NCBI RefSeq assembly: GCF_029910095.1
Contig: NZ_CP094526.1
Coordinates: 6,634,001-6,698,000 of the forward strand
Origin: Bradyrhizobium sp. ISRA464
GTDB taxonomy: Bacteria; Pseudomonadota; Alphaproteobacteria; Rhizobiales; Xanthobacteraceae
Direction: 5' to 3'
Length of the DNA: 64,000 bases
The notes below the pieces were generated by a model. That model was not told the origin of the DNA. It ran no database searches and saw nothing but the letters and a program-made list of their open reading frames with translations. A program made the translations under genes and the position numbers. Of this stretch, positions 18,542-27,881 are shown piece after piece (the stretch's first letter is position 1; every line of letters starts with the position of its first letter).

Positions 18542-21500
18542 TCATGGCCCGGCCAGGCGAGCCTCAGCTGCCTCGGTGCGGTCGCGGCCGGCGCCGTTCA
18601 TGGCTTGGTCGGCACTCGCATCGGCGCGGTGATCGGACGCGATCGCGACATAGACCGCCGGCAGCACGAAAAGCGTGAACAGCGTGCCGATCAACAAGCC
18701 CGCGACAAGCACGAGCCCGATGGAAAAGCGGCTTGCGGCGCCAGCCCCCGTTGCGGTCAACAAAGGTACGAGCCCCGTAACCATCGCCGCTGTGGTCATC
18801 AGGATTGGACGGAGTCGGACGCGCGCCGCCATCTCGATCGCCGAGCGGCGATCTAACCTCTCCTTGAGCTGCAGCTCATTGGCGAACTCGACCATCAGGA
18901 TACCGTGCTTGGAAATCAGCCCGACCAGTGTCAGGAGCCCGACCTGGGTGTAGATGTTCATCGTCGACGCGCCAAAGAATAGCGGGATCAAGGCGCCGAC
19001 GATTGCCATCGGCACGCTGATCATGATGATGAGGGGATCGCGCAGGCTTTCGAACTGCGCCGCCAGCACTAAGAAGATGATGATGAGTGCAAATGCAAAA
19101 GTGATCGCAAGTTGGCTACCCTCCTGGACATATTGGCGGGCGTCAGCAAGGAAGTCGTGGCTGAAGCCCGCGGGCAGCTTCTTTGCCTCCCCGTCCAGGA
19201 AGTCCACGGCCTGGCCGATCGTGACGCCGGGCATCGGGACGGCCTGGAAGGTTGCGGAGTTGAGCTGATTGTAGTGGGTGAGTGCATTCGGATCGGTCCC
19301 GGTCTCGATGGAAACCAGGGTTGATAGCGGCACCATCGAACCCGTTGCAGCCTTCACATAGTAGCTCCCGAGTGATTCCGGCGTCAGGCGGCTCGCGCGC
19401 GGCACCTGCGGGATCACCTGGTAGGAGCGGCCCTGCAGGTTGAAGCGATTGACGTAGTTTCCCCCGAGTAACGTCGCAAGCGCGCTGCCAATGCTCTGCA
19501 TGGTGATGCCAAGGTCGTTGGCCTTGGACCGATCGACCTTGATTCGCGCCACCGGCTGGTTGAATTCGAGGTCAGAGTCGCTCACCGCGAATAGGCCGCT
19601 CCTGCGCGCGGCGTCCTTCAGCTTCGACATCTGCTCATAGACGGATTGGAAACCGAACGTCGAGTTGATCACCATCTGCACAGGTAAGCCATCGGAACCG
19701 CCCGGAAGCGGCGGCAAGCTAAAGGCAAATGCGTTGACACCTTCGATTTTGGACAGCTCAGCCTGAACCTGCGACTTTAACGCGATTGATGATCGCTTGC
19801 GCTCGTCCCAAGGCTTGAGCAACATGCCCGCCAAACCGGCCTGCGACCCGTTGATACCGTTGAGCATGAAGCGTAAGTCGGTCTCGGGAAACTTCTTAAA
19901 CGCCGTGTCGAGTTTGGCGCCATAATAGTCGAGGTAATCGATATTGGCGTATTTTGGCGCCTTGGTCAGCGCGAAGACGATGCCCTGATCCTCCTCGGGC
20001 GCCAGTTCCTTGGAGGTATGCAGATAGAGAAAGCCGACCAGGCCCAACATGGTTAGCGCAAACAGCCCGGTAATCGGCGAATAATCGAGCGAGCGGTCGA
20101 GCTTGCGGCCGTACCAGCGCGTCATGGCGCCGAACGTGCGGTTTACAGCCCTTGCAAATCGCCCCTCCTCCGCGTTCGTGAGAAAGACCGAGCACATCAT
20201 CGGCGACAGCGTGAGCGCAATCACGCCCGAGACGATCACTGAGCCCGCTAGCGTAAACGCAAACTCGCGGAACAGCGCACCGGTGAGGCCGCCAAGAAAG
20301 CCGATCGGCGCGTATACGGCGGCGAGCGTCATCGTCATGGAGACGACAGGGCCGACAATCTCGCGCGCCCCCTTTGTAGCGGCCTCTAAGGGCGGTGCGC
20401 CGTCTTCCAGATGGCGATAAATGTTTTCCACCACAACGATCGCGTCGTCGACCACAAGACCGATCGCAAGCACCATCGCCAGCAGGGTTAAAAGATTGAA
20501 TGAAAACCCCAGCGCTAGCATCATGCTGCAAGCACCAACGAGCGACAGTGGAATGGTGACGACAGGAATGATGACGCTCCGCAGCGAGGCCAGGAAGAGG
20601 AAGATCACCAGCACCACGATCACGACAGCCTCGATGAGCGTCTTCTCCACCTCATCGATCGATGATTGAATGAACTTGGTGGAGTCGTAGGCGACCTTCA
20701 TCTTCAGCGATGGCGGCAGGTTGCGCTCGATGTCTGGAAACAGAGCTCGAACGCCTCGCACGATGTTCAGCGGATTGCCCTGCGGGCTTGCCCGAACGCC
20801 GATGAAAATCGCGTGTTCACCATTCATGGCAACGCTGGCGTCAGCGCTCTGCGCGGCAAGCTCGACGGTCGCAATGTCCTCCATGCGCACAAAGCCGCCG
20901 TCCTTGGCCTTGACGACTATGCGCTTGAAGTCGTCGACATTGCGCAGATCAGTGTTGGCCGTGACATCGAAGAGATTGAAGTGGCCCTTGACCTGGCCGG
21001 CCGCGGCCTGGAAGTTGTTGGCGGAAATTGCAGCCGAAACGTCAGCCGGCGACACGCCGCGCCCCGCCATTTTTGCAGGATCGAGCCATAGCCGCATCGC
21101 AAAACTCTGGCCACCCAGGATGTCTGCCGCTGCGACGCCGTCTACGGTCGACATAATCGGTTGCACCACGCGAGAGAGATAGTCGGTGATCGCGCTGGCC
21201 GTCAGTTCCTCGCTGGAGAAGCCGACATACATGACAGCCGTGGCCTGACCGCTCGACTTGGTGACGACCGGATCGTTCGATTCTTTCGGGATCAAATATC
21301 TGACCGAGTTGACCTTGGAGAGCACCTCGGTGAGCGCCTCGTTAGGATCAAAATTGAGCTTGATATAGACTTGGATCGTCGAAGTGCCGAGTACCGAGGA
21401 GGACGTAATGTAGTCGACGCCCTCGGCAGAAGCGACCGCCTGCTCCAGGGGCGTGGTGATGAACCCCTGGATCATGTCGGCGGAGGCGCCCGGATAGGAT

Positions 21501-21646
21501 GTCGTGATGTTGACGACTGTGTTCGACAACTTGGGATATTGCCGGATCGGCAAAACGGTGGCCGCGCGAAAGCCGATCAGCAGGATCAGGAGACTGACGA
21601 CGATGGACAACACCGGACGTTTGATGAAAAGCTCGGTAAATGCCAT
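18542..21646 (-). CDS. RND-type multidrug efflux pump, inner-membrane subunit (AcrB/MexB/MdtB-like)
   Basis: A 1034-residue HAE1-type RND transporter that would extrude drugs or plant compounds across the envelope using the proton gradient. It starts MAFTELFIKRPVLSIVVSLL (first membrane helix). The proton-relay aspartates are in GLVVDDAIVVVENI (membrane helix 4, about 405). The relay lysine is in GLISKHGILMVEFANE (helix 10), and the last helices contain RPILMTTAAMVTGLVPLL. The ATG at 21646 is used; the longer frame to 21715 adds no family sequence. No periplasmic adaptor or outer-membrane channel gene is adjacent, so the pump must borrow partners or has lost them. A broken second copy of its 3' end lies at 59.2-59.7 kb. 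Confidence 0.92.
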   Translation of the reverse strand: MAFTELFIKRPVLSIVVSLLILLIGFRAATVLPIRQYPKLSNTVVNITTSYPGASADMIQGFITTPLEQAVASAEGVDYITSSSVLGTSTIQVYIKLNFDPNEALTEVLSKVNSVRYLIPKESNDPVVTKSSGQATAVMYVGFSSEELTASAITDYLSRVVQPIMSTVDGVAAADILGGQSFAMRLWLDPAKMAGRGVSPADVSAAISANNFQAAAGQVKGHFNLFDVTANTDLRNVDDFKRIVVKAKDGGFVRMEDIATVELAAQSADASVAMNGEHAIFIGVRASPQGNPLNIVRGVRALFPDIERNLPPSLKMKVAYDSTKFIQSSIDEVEKTLIEAVVIVVLVIFLFLASLRSVIIPVVTIPLSLVGACSMMLALGFSFNLLTLLAMVLAIGLVVDDAIVVVENIYRHLEDGAPPLEAATKGAREIVGPVVSMTMTLAAVYAPIGFLGGLTGALFREFAFTLAGSVIVSGVIALTLSPMMCSVFLTNAEEGRFARAVNRTFGAMTRWYGRKLDRSLDYSPITGLFALTMLGLVGFLYLHTSKELAPEEDQGIVFALTKAPKYANIDYLDYYGAKLDTAFKKFPETDLRFMLNGINGSQAGLAGMLLKPWDERKRSSIALKSQVQAELSKIEGVNAFAFSLPPLPGGSDGLPVQMVINSTFGFQSVYEQMSKLKDAARRSGLFAVSDSDLEFNQPVARIKVDRSKANDLGITMQSIGSALATLLGGNYVNRFNLQGRSYQVIPQVPRASRLTPESLGSYYVKAATGSMVPLSTLVSIETGTDPNALTHYNQLNSATFQAVPMPGVTIGQAVDFLDGEAKKLPAGFSHDFLADARQYVQEGSQLAITFAFALIIIFLVLAAQFESLRDPLIIMISVPMAIVGALIPLFFGASTMNIYTQVGLLTLVGLISKHGILMVEFANELQLKERLDRRSAIEMAARVRLRPILMTTAAMVTGLVPLLTATGAGAASRFSIGLVLVAGLLIGTLFTLFVLPAVYVAIASDHRADASADQAMNGAGRDRTEAAEARLAGP

Positions 21647-23107
21647 CGCAACGCTCGCATTCAAATAACTGACGCAAACTCGCCAGCAAGTCAGGCTACG
21701 GCTACGGTCACTCAATGCAGCGATGCTGCTAAGGCCCGTCGCATGAGAAAGCGGAATCGGTGGCCCTAAAGGCTCATACTCTCGACCAACGCGCTCCCCC
21801 TCAAAGCGCGATCAGATGGCCATCTGGTGACCACTTCGAAGGTCGATGCTTTGGCATGGTAAAGCCGAAGAGCACGTAACGAGCCGTGGCAAGAACCTAA
21901 GCCCGAAATCACCGGATCAGGCTTCCACAGCAACGAAGCGGTGTTTTGATGGACCCTCAACTCGGACCTTGGCTCGACGTATTTGCATCTAACTTCGTGT
22001 CCACGCCTCCATGGCGAGCAAGAACTTCCAGCAATCATACCGGGTCGGCTGAAGGCTTTGTGCCGATTCGGCACTTGCCTTGACGTGATCCGGCTTCGAC
22101 GTCGAAACTACAAGCAGGTTGACGGGCGGCTCAACTCTACAAAGGTAAGCGCGCGATATAGAGCGGTTTGCAAAAACCTATACCAAGGTTTGTCGATCGC
22201 GCGACGAGGCTGTAAGCCGCGCACGACGTGTAATGTCACGCAGGCGAAAAGCTGTTCATACAGCGTGGCGAACGAGCCGCTTCGAACTGACACGGGCTTG
22301 TATTGATACTCCGTCGTCCTGTCTTTCTCGCTGAGGGGGCTGGATGGTTCATCATTTTCGACCTCGATCGAGCCTCCAAGATTCGCCGTCCTCGTGATCC
22401 GTAAACTCGACCGGCTTGCTGGGCGGCATCCACACAATGGTCACACACATGCATTCTGGAGCATCTTTGGCTCTGATTGAATCAGAAACCGAGGCTCTCA
22501 ATTCTTGTTTTGACGCAGCTTATTTACGCGAACCGGTAGCCAGCTCGCCACAAATGCTCTAGCGCTTGGGATGCCGACTGGGGCCCGTGACCGCCGCCGT
22601 GACGGCCTCGTAGATTGTCGCCAAATCGCTTTGCAACGCGCGCCTGGCCTGTGGAAGAACCACCTGCAGGATCGCCGTGCCGAGGTCTGATGGCGCTGTC
22701 TCCTTTTGTGGTTACACTTCGCAAATAGCGAGGGCTCAAGGCGGTCCTCCCTTGAGGCGTGAACGCAGAGGGGAACAACGGCTTGAGAGGCCACTAACGG
22801 CTTGAGAGGCCACACGGCACGTCGCCCTGATTGCCGGCGTAGCGGACAGGACCGCACCGACCCCGCGGAGTATCTGCTTCAGCTCGGCTATGCCGCGCAT
22901 GGCACCGAGCGCCGCTGGTCCTGGTTCAATAGCGCTCGCGTCAGCCAAACATGCCGGCGCCCTATGCCGTTCACTTCGACCCATCCAGAACAAGGGAACG
23001 GGACCCAACTCTTCCTTGGTATGCTCAAGCAAATGCTTGCCATGGGTCACTGAAAGTGCCCCCAGGTGACGTCAAGGTGCGGATGAAATCCGGCTTCCAG
23101 CTGATCG
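21647..23107. other. Gene-poor spacer of about 1.5 kb
   Basis: No intact gene is supported. Near 22560-22700 the minus strand reads DLGTAILQVVLPQARRALQ followed by about 20 more residues to a stop; it has codon choice like a real gene but an in-frame stop just upstream and no start, so it is probably debris. A 17-bp tandem repeat lies at 22778-22813. Confidence 0.4.
22778..22813. repeat. 17-bp tandem direct repeat, two copies
   Basis: ACGGCTTGAGAGGCCAC is found at 22778-22794 and 22797-22813, separated by two bases. It lies in the gene-poor spacer downstream of the ABC operon. No function is evident; it may be a small duplication scar. Confidence 0.6.
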
Positions 23108-24154
23108 TTAAGTCGCCGGCTGTTCAGCCTCGCCCTTCTGGTCGTTCGGCAGCCGAGCTCCCTCCCGCTCCCGTTCATCGCCGCCGTGGCGTTTGTTGCG
23201 GCTTCGCAGCAAGGCTCGCGGCAGCACCGAGGCAAGACCCTTCGGAAAGAACACGAGGACGACAATCATGGCGGCCGCAATCAGCATGAACCGGCCCTCC
23301 GCAAAGTTTTCGATATTTGCAAGGCCTTCCGAGATGAACGTCAGCACAATCGCAGCGAATATCGGACCGTAGATCGTGGAGGTGCCGCCGACGAGCACCA
23401 TGCTCAGCACCAAAGAAGATGTCGAGAAGTAGAAGATCTCTGGCGAGGCCACGCGCAGATATATGACATAGAAGCCGCCAGCCAGCCCGGCAAAGAAGGC
23501 ACTGGCGACAAGGGCTTTGAGTCGCTGGCCGGCGATTGGGATGCCGCGCGACACGGCATACTGCTCGCTGTCGCGCAGCGCCTTGATCGAAAGGCCGAAA
23601 TCGGAGCGCGCCAAGAGGCGCAACGACAGGGTCGCTACGACCAGAAGCCCGAAGGCGACATAGTAGTAGCCGAATTTGTAGTCGCGCAGAAAATTGTAGC
23701 CCGGCAGGTGGATGGTCGGCACGCTCACCAGACCGAGTGTGCCGCCGGTGATCTGGGACTGGCTGATCACGAGTTGAAGCATCAGTTGACTGAAGGCGAC
23801 GGTGACGAGCACCACATAAACGCCCTGGAGGCGAACGACTGGCAGCGCAACAATCGCTGCGGCGAGTGATGCAGCAAAGCCACCGACCAGCATCGCGACC
23901 CATGGATCGATTCCGAGAAGCTTCGCCGTCAGCCCCGTCGCATAGACCCCGACGCCGAAGAAGGCGATGTGGGCGAAATTGAAAATCCCGGCATAGCCGA
24001 GCGTCAGGTCCCAGCTTGCGGCAACCACTCCGTAGATGAACGCCATGATGAACAGATGTCGCAAGTAAGTGTCCTGGACGAAGATCGGCAGGAGCCCTCC
24101 CGCGACGAGCAGGGCCACCAGAGACCAGGTCTTGCCGTTGAGGAGCCTTGCCAT
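23108..24154 (-). CDS. livM: HAAT-type ABC transporter permease (LivM family)
   Basis: A 348-residue inner-membrane permease with about 9-10 hydrophobic helices. The LivM signature GYAGIFNFAHIAFFGVGVYA (about 45-64) is clear, as is the EAA-like loop LKALRDSEQYAVSRGIPI region (about 190-207). The hydrophilic tail is rich in R, E and K. With LivH it forms the channel of an importer for hydrophobic amino acids, amides or related solutes. The ATG (24154-24152) overlaps the livH stop as TGATG, so translation is coupled. It is the last gene of the eight-gene minus-strand operon that begins with the amidohydrolase at 30.7 kb. The family is certain; the substrate is inferred from the enzymes, not known. 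Confidence 0.92.
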   Translation of the reverse strand: MARLLNGKTWSLVALLVAGGLLPIFVQDTYLRHLFIMAFIYGVVAASWDLTLGYAGIFNFAHIAFFGVGVYATGLTAKLLGIDPWVAMLVGGFAASLAAAIVALPVVRLQGVYVVLVTVAFSQLMLQLVISQSQITGGTLGLVSVPTIHLPGYNFLRDYKFGYYYVAFGLLVVATLSLRLLARSDFGLSIKALRDSEQYAVSRGIPIAGQRLKALVASAFFAGLAGGFYVIYLRVASPEIFYFSTSSLVLSMVLVGGTSTIYGPIFAAIVLTFISEGLANIENFAEGRFMLIAAAMIVVLVFFPKGLASVLPRALLRSRNKRHGGDEREREGARLPNDQKGEAEQPAT

Positions 24155-25035
24155 CACCGCACCACCTTTCCAAGCAACCCCTGCGGCCGGACGAGGAGGA
24201 CGAGGATCAGCAGGAGGAAGATCATGGAGGGCGTCCAATAAATGCCGATGAAGAAGGTGAGCGCCGCCTCCACGATGCCCATGAGGTAGGCCGCGACGAT
24301 AGTTCCTCCAAGCGAGCCGAGCCCTCCGACGATCACGATGATCAGGGCCTTGACCAACGGGTCGGACCCAAATTCCGGGGTCAGTAGCCGGACCGAGCCG
24401 AGGAGCACACCCGTCAAGCCGGCAAGGACGGCGGAGAGGGCAAAGGTAATGATGAAAAGACGGGAGACGTCGATTCCGATCAGGCGAGCGCCATCCGGAT
24501 TCTGCCCGACCGCCCTGATGCCGCGGCCGATCCGCGAGCGACTGAGGAAGAGCCACAGCGCACCGAGCAATAGCGGTGCCAGGATGATGATCAGCGCTTC
24601 CTGGGCCGAAATCATCGTGGAGAGCAGCTGAACGTTGCCGTTCACGATCGGAGCCAATTGCTTGAGCCTTGCTCCCCACAAGAGCTGGATTCCCTTCTGC
24701 AGGAAGATCATCGCGGCAAGGGTCGTCATCACCGTGATGAGCAGGATATCGCGATGATCATAGAACGGCCGAACCACCACCCGTTCGAGCAGGATGCCTA
24801 TGCCGATCATGGCTGCGACCGCGACCGCGATGCCTGCGGCGATCCCGAGATCGAGACCGGCCGCGTTGGAGACTGTCCAAGCGATATAGGCACCGAGCGT
24901 CATCAGGACGCCATGGGCGAAATTGAAGATGCCCAGCGTCGTCCAGACCAATGAGAGCCCGCTCGCCATCAGGGCATAGCCGGACCCAAGCACGATCCCG
25001 CTGACAAGAATGGCGCTGAGAGTATCGACGGTCAT
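24154..25035 (-). CDS. livH: HAAT-type ABC transporter permease (LivH family)
   Basis: A 293-residue permease with about 8 membrane helices. It shows the LivH motifs YALMASGLSLVWTTLGIFNF and AHGVLMTLGAYIAW near the N-terminus. GRGIRAVGQNPDGARLIGID (about 173-192) is the cytoplasmic coupling loop that contacts the ATPases. VIVGGLGSLGGTIVAAYLMG and LLVRPQGLLGK close the protein. The start ATG (25035-25033) overlaps the stop of the ATPase gene livF as ATGA, and its own stop overlaps livM, so livF, livH and livM are tightly coupled. It is one half of the membrane channel for the binding protein at 26.6-27.9 kb. Confidence 0.92.
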   Translation of the reverse strand: MTVDTLSAILVSGIVLGSGYALMASGLSLVWTTLGIFNFAHGVLMTLGAYIAWTVSNAAGLDLGIAAGIAVAVAAMIGIGILLERVVVRPFYDHRDILLITVMTTLAAMIFLQKGIQLLWGARLKQLAPIVNGNVQLLSTMISAQEALIIILAPLLLGALWLFLSRSRIGRGIRAVGQNPDGARLIGIDVSRLFIITFALSAVLAGLTGVLLGSVRLLTPEFGSDPLVKALIIVIVGGLGSLGGTIVAAYLMGIVEAALTFFIGIYWTPSMIFLLLILVLLVRPQGLLGKVVR

Positions 25036-25772
25036 GAGGCGCCCTCCGACCCGAAATACATGTCCATGATCTGTTGATGGTCGACGTCCGCGCTGCGGTT
25101 GATCTCGCGGGTGATCTCGCCGTGATCGACGAGATACATGCGCTCGACCAGGGATAGGACGAAAGCGATGTCCTGCTCAACCAGCATGAGCGGAATACCG
25201 CGCCTTGATATCTCCGCGATCGCCTCGGCAAGTTCATCCTTGAGCTTGGGCGACAGCCCAAGCGTCGGTTCATCGAGCATCAGCATGCGCGGTGCGCACA
25301 TCAACCCGACGCCGATTGACAGCATTTGCCGCTCGCCCCCCGAGAGCGTCTTGCACGGCTGATGACGGCGCTCGGCCAGTCGAGGAAAAAGGCCAAGCAC
25401 GTAATCGAGATTGTCCTTCATGTCCTGGCGCGCGCGAGGCGTGAAGGCCGCTAGCTCGAGCGTCTCCATGATCTGCATGTCGGGGAAGAGATGATTTCCC
25501 TGCGGCAAGTGAATCAAACCGCGTCCAACGATTCGATGGGGCGCGAGCTTGTCGATCGGCTCGCCCATGAAGCGCACGCTCCCTGCGCGAGGACGGATCA
25601 CGCGTGAGATCGTGTTGAGAAGCGTGGTCTTGCCGTGCCCGTTCGGCCCAAACAGTCCAACGCGCTCGTTGGCTCCGACGTGCAGGCTCATGCCGTGCAA
25701 CACATCGGACGCCTCATAGCCGGCGCGCAGATCAACGATGTCCAGCGCGTTCGTATTGTCGCTCAAGGCCAT
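25032..25772 (-). CDS. livF: HAAT-type ABC transporter ATP-binding protein (LivF family)
   Basis: A cytoplasmic ABC ATPase of 246 residues. Walker A is GPNGHGKTT, the Q-loop region is GLIHLPQGNHLFPDM, the signature is LSGGERQML, Walker B is MLMLDEPTLGLSP and the switch histidine region is LMLVEQDIAFVLSL. LivF proteins energise import together with LivG. The ATG at 25772 (MALSDNTNALD) is chosen because it gives the normal family start. A TTG at 25802, overlapping the livG stop as TTGA, would add ten residues and is a real alternative for coupled translation. All catalytic elements are intact. It lies between livG and livH in the operon. Confidence 0.9.
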   Translation of the reverse strand: MALSDNTNALDIVDLRAGYEASDVLHGMSLHVGANERVGLFGPNGHGKTTLLNTISRVIRPRAGSVRFMGEPIDKLAPHRIVGRGLIHLPQGNHLFPDMQIMETLELAAFTPRARQDMKDNLDYVLGLFPRLAERRHQPCKTLSGGERQMLSIGVGLMCAPRMLMLDEPTLGLSPKLKDELAEAIAEISRRGIPLMLVEQDIAFVLSLVERMYLVDHGEITREINRSADVDHQQIMDMYFGSEGAS

Positions 25773-25798
25773 ATGGTTGCTAAAAGCTGTCGTGTTGA

Positions 25799-26554
25799 TC
25801 AAAGTCTTGCCTCCCGCTTGCCGAGATAGGCTGCGACGACCTTGGCGTTGCGCACGACCTCTTCCGGCTTGCCGGAAGCGATCACGGCGCCGTGATTGAG
25901 CACCATCAGACGTTCGGAGACTTTCAGGAGAAGCGGCAGGACGTGCTCGATGAGCACGATAGCTATGCCGCGTCGATGCACATTACCAATCAGCTCGGCA
26001 AGCCCCGCGATTTCCGGCCTGGTGAGACCGGCGGCCGGCTCGTCGAGAAGAAGAACCTTGGGCCGGCCAGCGATCGCGGAGGCGATCATCAACTGCTTGC
26101 GTTCGAAGACCGAGAGGCCGGAGGCGGCTTTCGTTCGTCGTTCAGGCGCCAGCGACACATCATCCAGCGCCTGTTCGGACGCATCTGTTGCCTCAGACGA
26201 GGTCATTTGCCCGCAATAGACGGCGCTGGCATAGACGTTCTCGCGCGCGGTCAGGGTGGCAAACTCTGCATCCTTCTGGAAGGTGCGCAAGACGCCGGCG
26301 CGGCTGATCTGATGCGGCTTCAGGCGATGGATAGGCTTGCCGCAGAGGAGCACCTCACCCTCGCTCGGCGGAAATGGAATGCCGGTGATGACGTTAAAGA
26401 GCGTGCTCTTTCCGCTACCGTTCGGACCGGCGATGCCGAAGATCTCATCCTTTTGGAGCGAGAACGAAACCTTATCGACGGCAACCAGTGCGCCGAAGCG
26501 CCGGGTCACGTCGCGGATTTCGAGCAGCGGCTCGCTATCGTTTGCGTCGACCAT
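25799..26554 (-). CDS. livG: HAAT-type ABC transporter ATP-binding protein (LivG family)
   Basis: A 251-residue ABC ATPase. Walker A is GPNGSGKSTLFNVITG, the Q-loop region is GVLRTFQKDAEFATL, Walker B is VLLLDEPAAGLTRPEI and the switch region is IVLIEHVLPLLLKV. The signature is unusual: LSVFERKQLMIASAI stands where most ATPases have LSGGQ and LivG proteins have LSYGEQRRLEIA. Because the partner LivF has a canonical signature, one composite site may be weak, or this is a known subfamily variant. The ATG at 26554 (MVDANDSEP) is used; the open frame to 26638 reads like intergenic sequence. It lies 68 bases after the binding-protein gene. Confidence 0.9.
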   Translation of the reverse strand: MVDANDSEPLLEIRDVTRRFGALVAVDKVSFSLQKDEIFGIAGPNGSGKSTLFNVITGIPFPPSEGEVLLCGKPIHRLKPHQISRAGVLRTFQKDAEFATLTARENVYASAVYCGQMTSSEATDASEQALDDVSLAPERRTKAASGLSVFERKQLMIASAIAGRPKVLLLDEPAAGLTRPEIAGLAELIGNVHRRGIAIVLIEHVLPLLLKVSERLMVLNHGAVIASGKPEEVVRNAKVVAAYLGKREARL

Positions 26555-26622
26555 CGTGTGTTCTTCGCGGCTCGCGTAAAGGGAGCGGCCCGCACCGGAT
26601 GTCCCGCGCGGACCGACTGGTG

Positions 26623-27855
26623 CTACGGCTTCATCCACGGAGGCATGCGAAACTCGCCGTTGAGATACTGCTTCGGGGAGAAAAGAACGTGCTTGCCGTC
26701 CCAGATCTGGTAGAACAGTACGGGAAGCGCATCGTCGCCCTGAACGGCAAGATGGGTCTTCGGATCAAAGGACAGCATGCCCTGTGCAACCTCTTTGCGG
26801 GTCTCGCCGATGGCTTTTCCGATGGCGAGCCGCTTGGTCGGATCACCGACTTTCTTGAGCGCGTCGGCGTAAATCATGACCTCTTCGTAGACCGCCGGCG
26901 CAGTTGACCCGGGTTCGTAGCCATAGGTTTTCGTAAATTCCTTGATGATCTCAGCTGTCCGAGCATTGGGGATCGTGCCGCCGATCAGGTTATAGATCAC
27001 ACCGGTGCTCTTCTTCCCTGTCAGCTTGAGGAATTCCGGGATTGCCGGCGCGTATTGGATGAAGACGATACTGTCGGTCGGTTGCTCCAGAAACTGAGTG
27101 ATGAACTTCGCCGCGTTGCCCGTCTGGGGGTCGATGTTCATGATCACCGCTGGATTGTCCTGGCGAACCTTGGCGAGGAACGTGCGCCAGTCATCGATTG
27201 TGCCCCACGGCACGAGGTCAGCGGATGTAATGGTCCAGCCGGCCTCCTTGAAGTTCTTGATCAAGCCGTTCATGATCGTCTTCGAATAGGGGATGTCGGG
27301 TGCGATGAAAGCCACCTTCTTATTTGGCAGCTTCAGCTTGCCGCTCTTTTCCAGCGCCTGAACGACCGGGATCATATCCGTTTCATAGGCGTCAAACGAC
27401 GGGCTCAATGACCAGACCGTCGGGAACTTGTCTGGATGGGGCGCAATGATATCACGTGTCTGGTTGGCGCTGCCGTAAAGCAGATACGGCATGTCCTGTT
27501 CAGCCATGATATTGATCTCGAAATTGCCGGCGCTCGCATATCCGGTGACGATGGCGTTCAGCTCACGCTCGCCGGTCAGGCGCTCGATGGCGCTCGTCAC
27601 CTTATCCGCGCTCGAGTCTTGCGCATCGCCAACGACGACCTGCAATTTGTAGCCGGCAGCGCCGCCTCGCGCATTGATCACGTCGACGGCAAGCTTGGCT
27701 CCATCGACCATTTCCCTGGCGTCTGCCGCCGATCCGCCTGTCAGCGGCGCGAGCACGCCGATCTTGGCAATCTTGTCTGCTGCATGGGCAGGCATCGCCG
27801 CGGCCAGCCCGGAAAAAACAAGACTCGTCCATAGACTAGCAAGTTTCATCGTCAT
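26623..27855 (-). CDS. Periplasmic amino-acid/amide-type substrate-binding protein (LivK-like, Peripla_BP_6)
   Basis: A 410-residue type I periplasmic binding protein. It has a signal peptide (MTMKLASLWTSL to AMPAHAA, cleavage near residue 26) and begins IAKIGVLAPLTGGSAADARE, as in the HAAT binding-protein family. Further motifs are INARGGAAGYKLQVVVGDAQ, the ligand-cleft stretch YGSANQTRDI and FDAYETDMIPVVQAL. It would capture the solute for the LivHMGF transporter. The ATG at 27855 follows GAGGAGGGGAAC, one of the strongest ribosome binding sites in the window, fitting high expression. It lies 26 bases after the M20 amidohydrolase gene. The ligand is unknown; the surrounding amidohydrolases suggest an N-acyl or amide compound. 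Confidence 0.92.
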   Translation of the reverse strand: MTMKLASLWTSLVFSGLAAAMPAHAADKIAKIGVLAPLTGGSAADAREMVDGAKLAVDVINARGGAAGYKLQVVVGDAQDSSADKVTSAIERLTGERELNAIVTGYASAGNFEINIMAEQDMPYLLYGSANQTRDIIAPHPDKFPTVWSLSPSFDAYETDMIPVVQALEKSGKLKLPNKKVAFIAPDIPYSKTIMNGLIKNFKEAGWTITSADLVPWGTIDDWRTFLAKVRQDNPAVIMNIDPQTGNAAKFITQFLEQPTDSIVFIQYAPAIPEFLKLTGKKSTGVIYNLIGGTIPNARTAEIIKEFTKTYGYEPGSTAPAVYEEVMIYADALKKVGDPTKRLAIGKAIGETRKEVAQGMLSFDPKTHLAVQGDDALPVLFYQIWDGKHVLFSPKQYLNGEFRMPPWMKP

Positions 27856-27881
27856 GTTCCCCTCCTCGTTTGATCTGAGCG

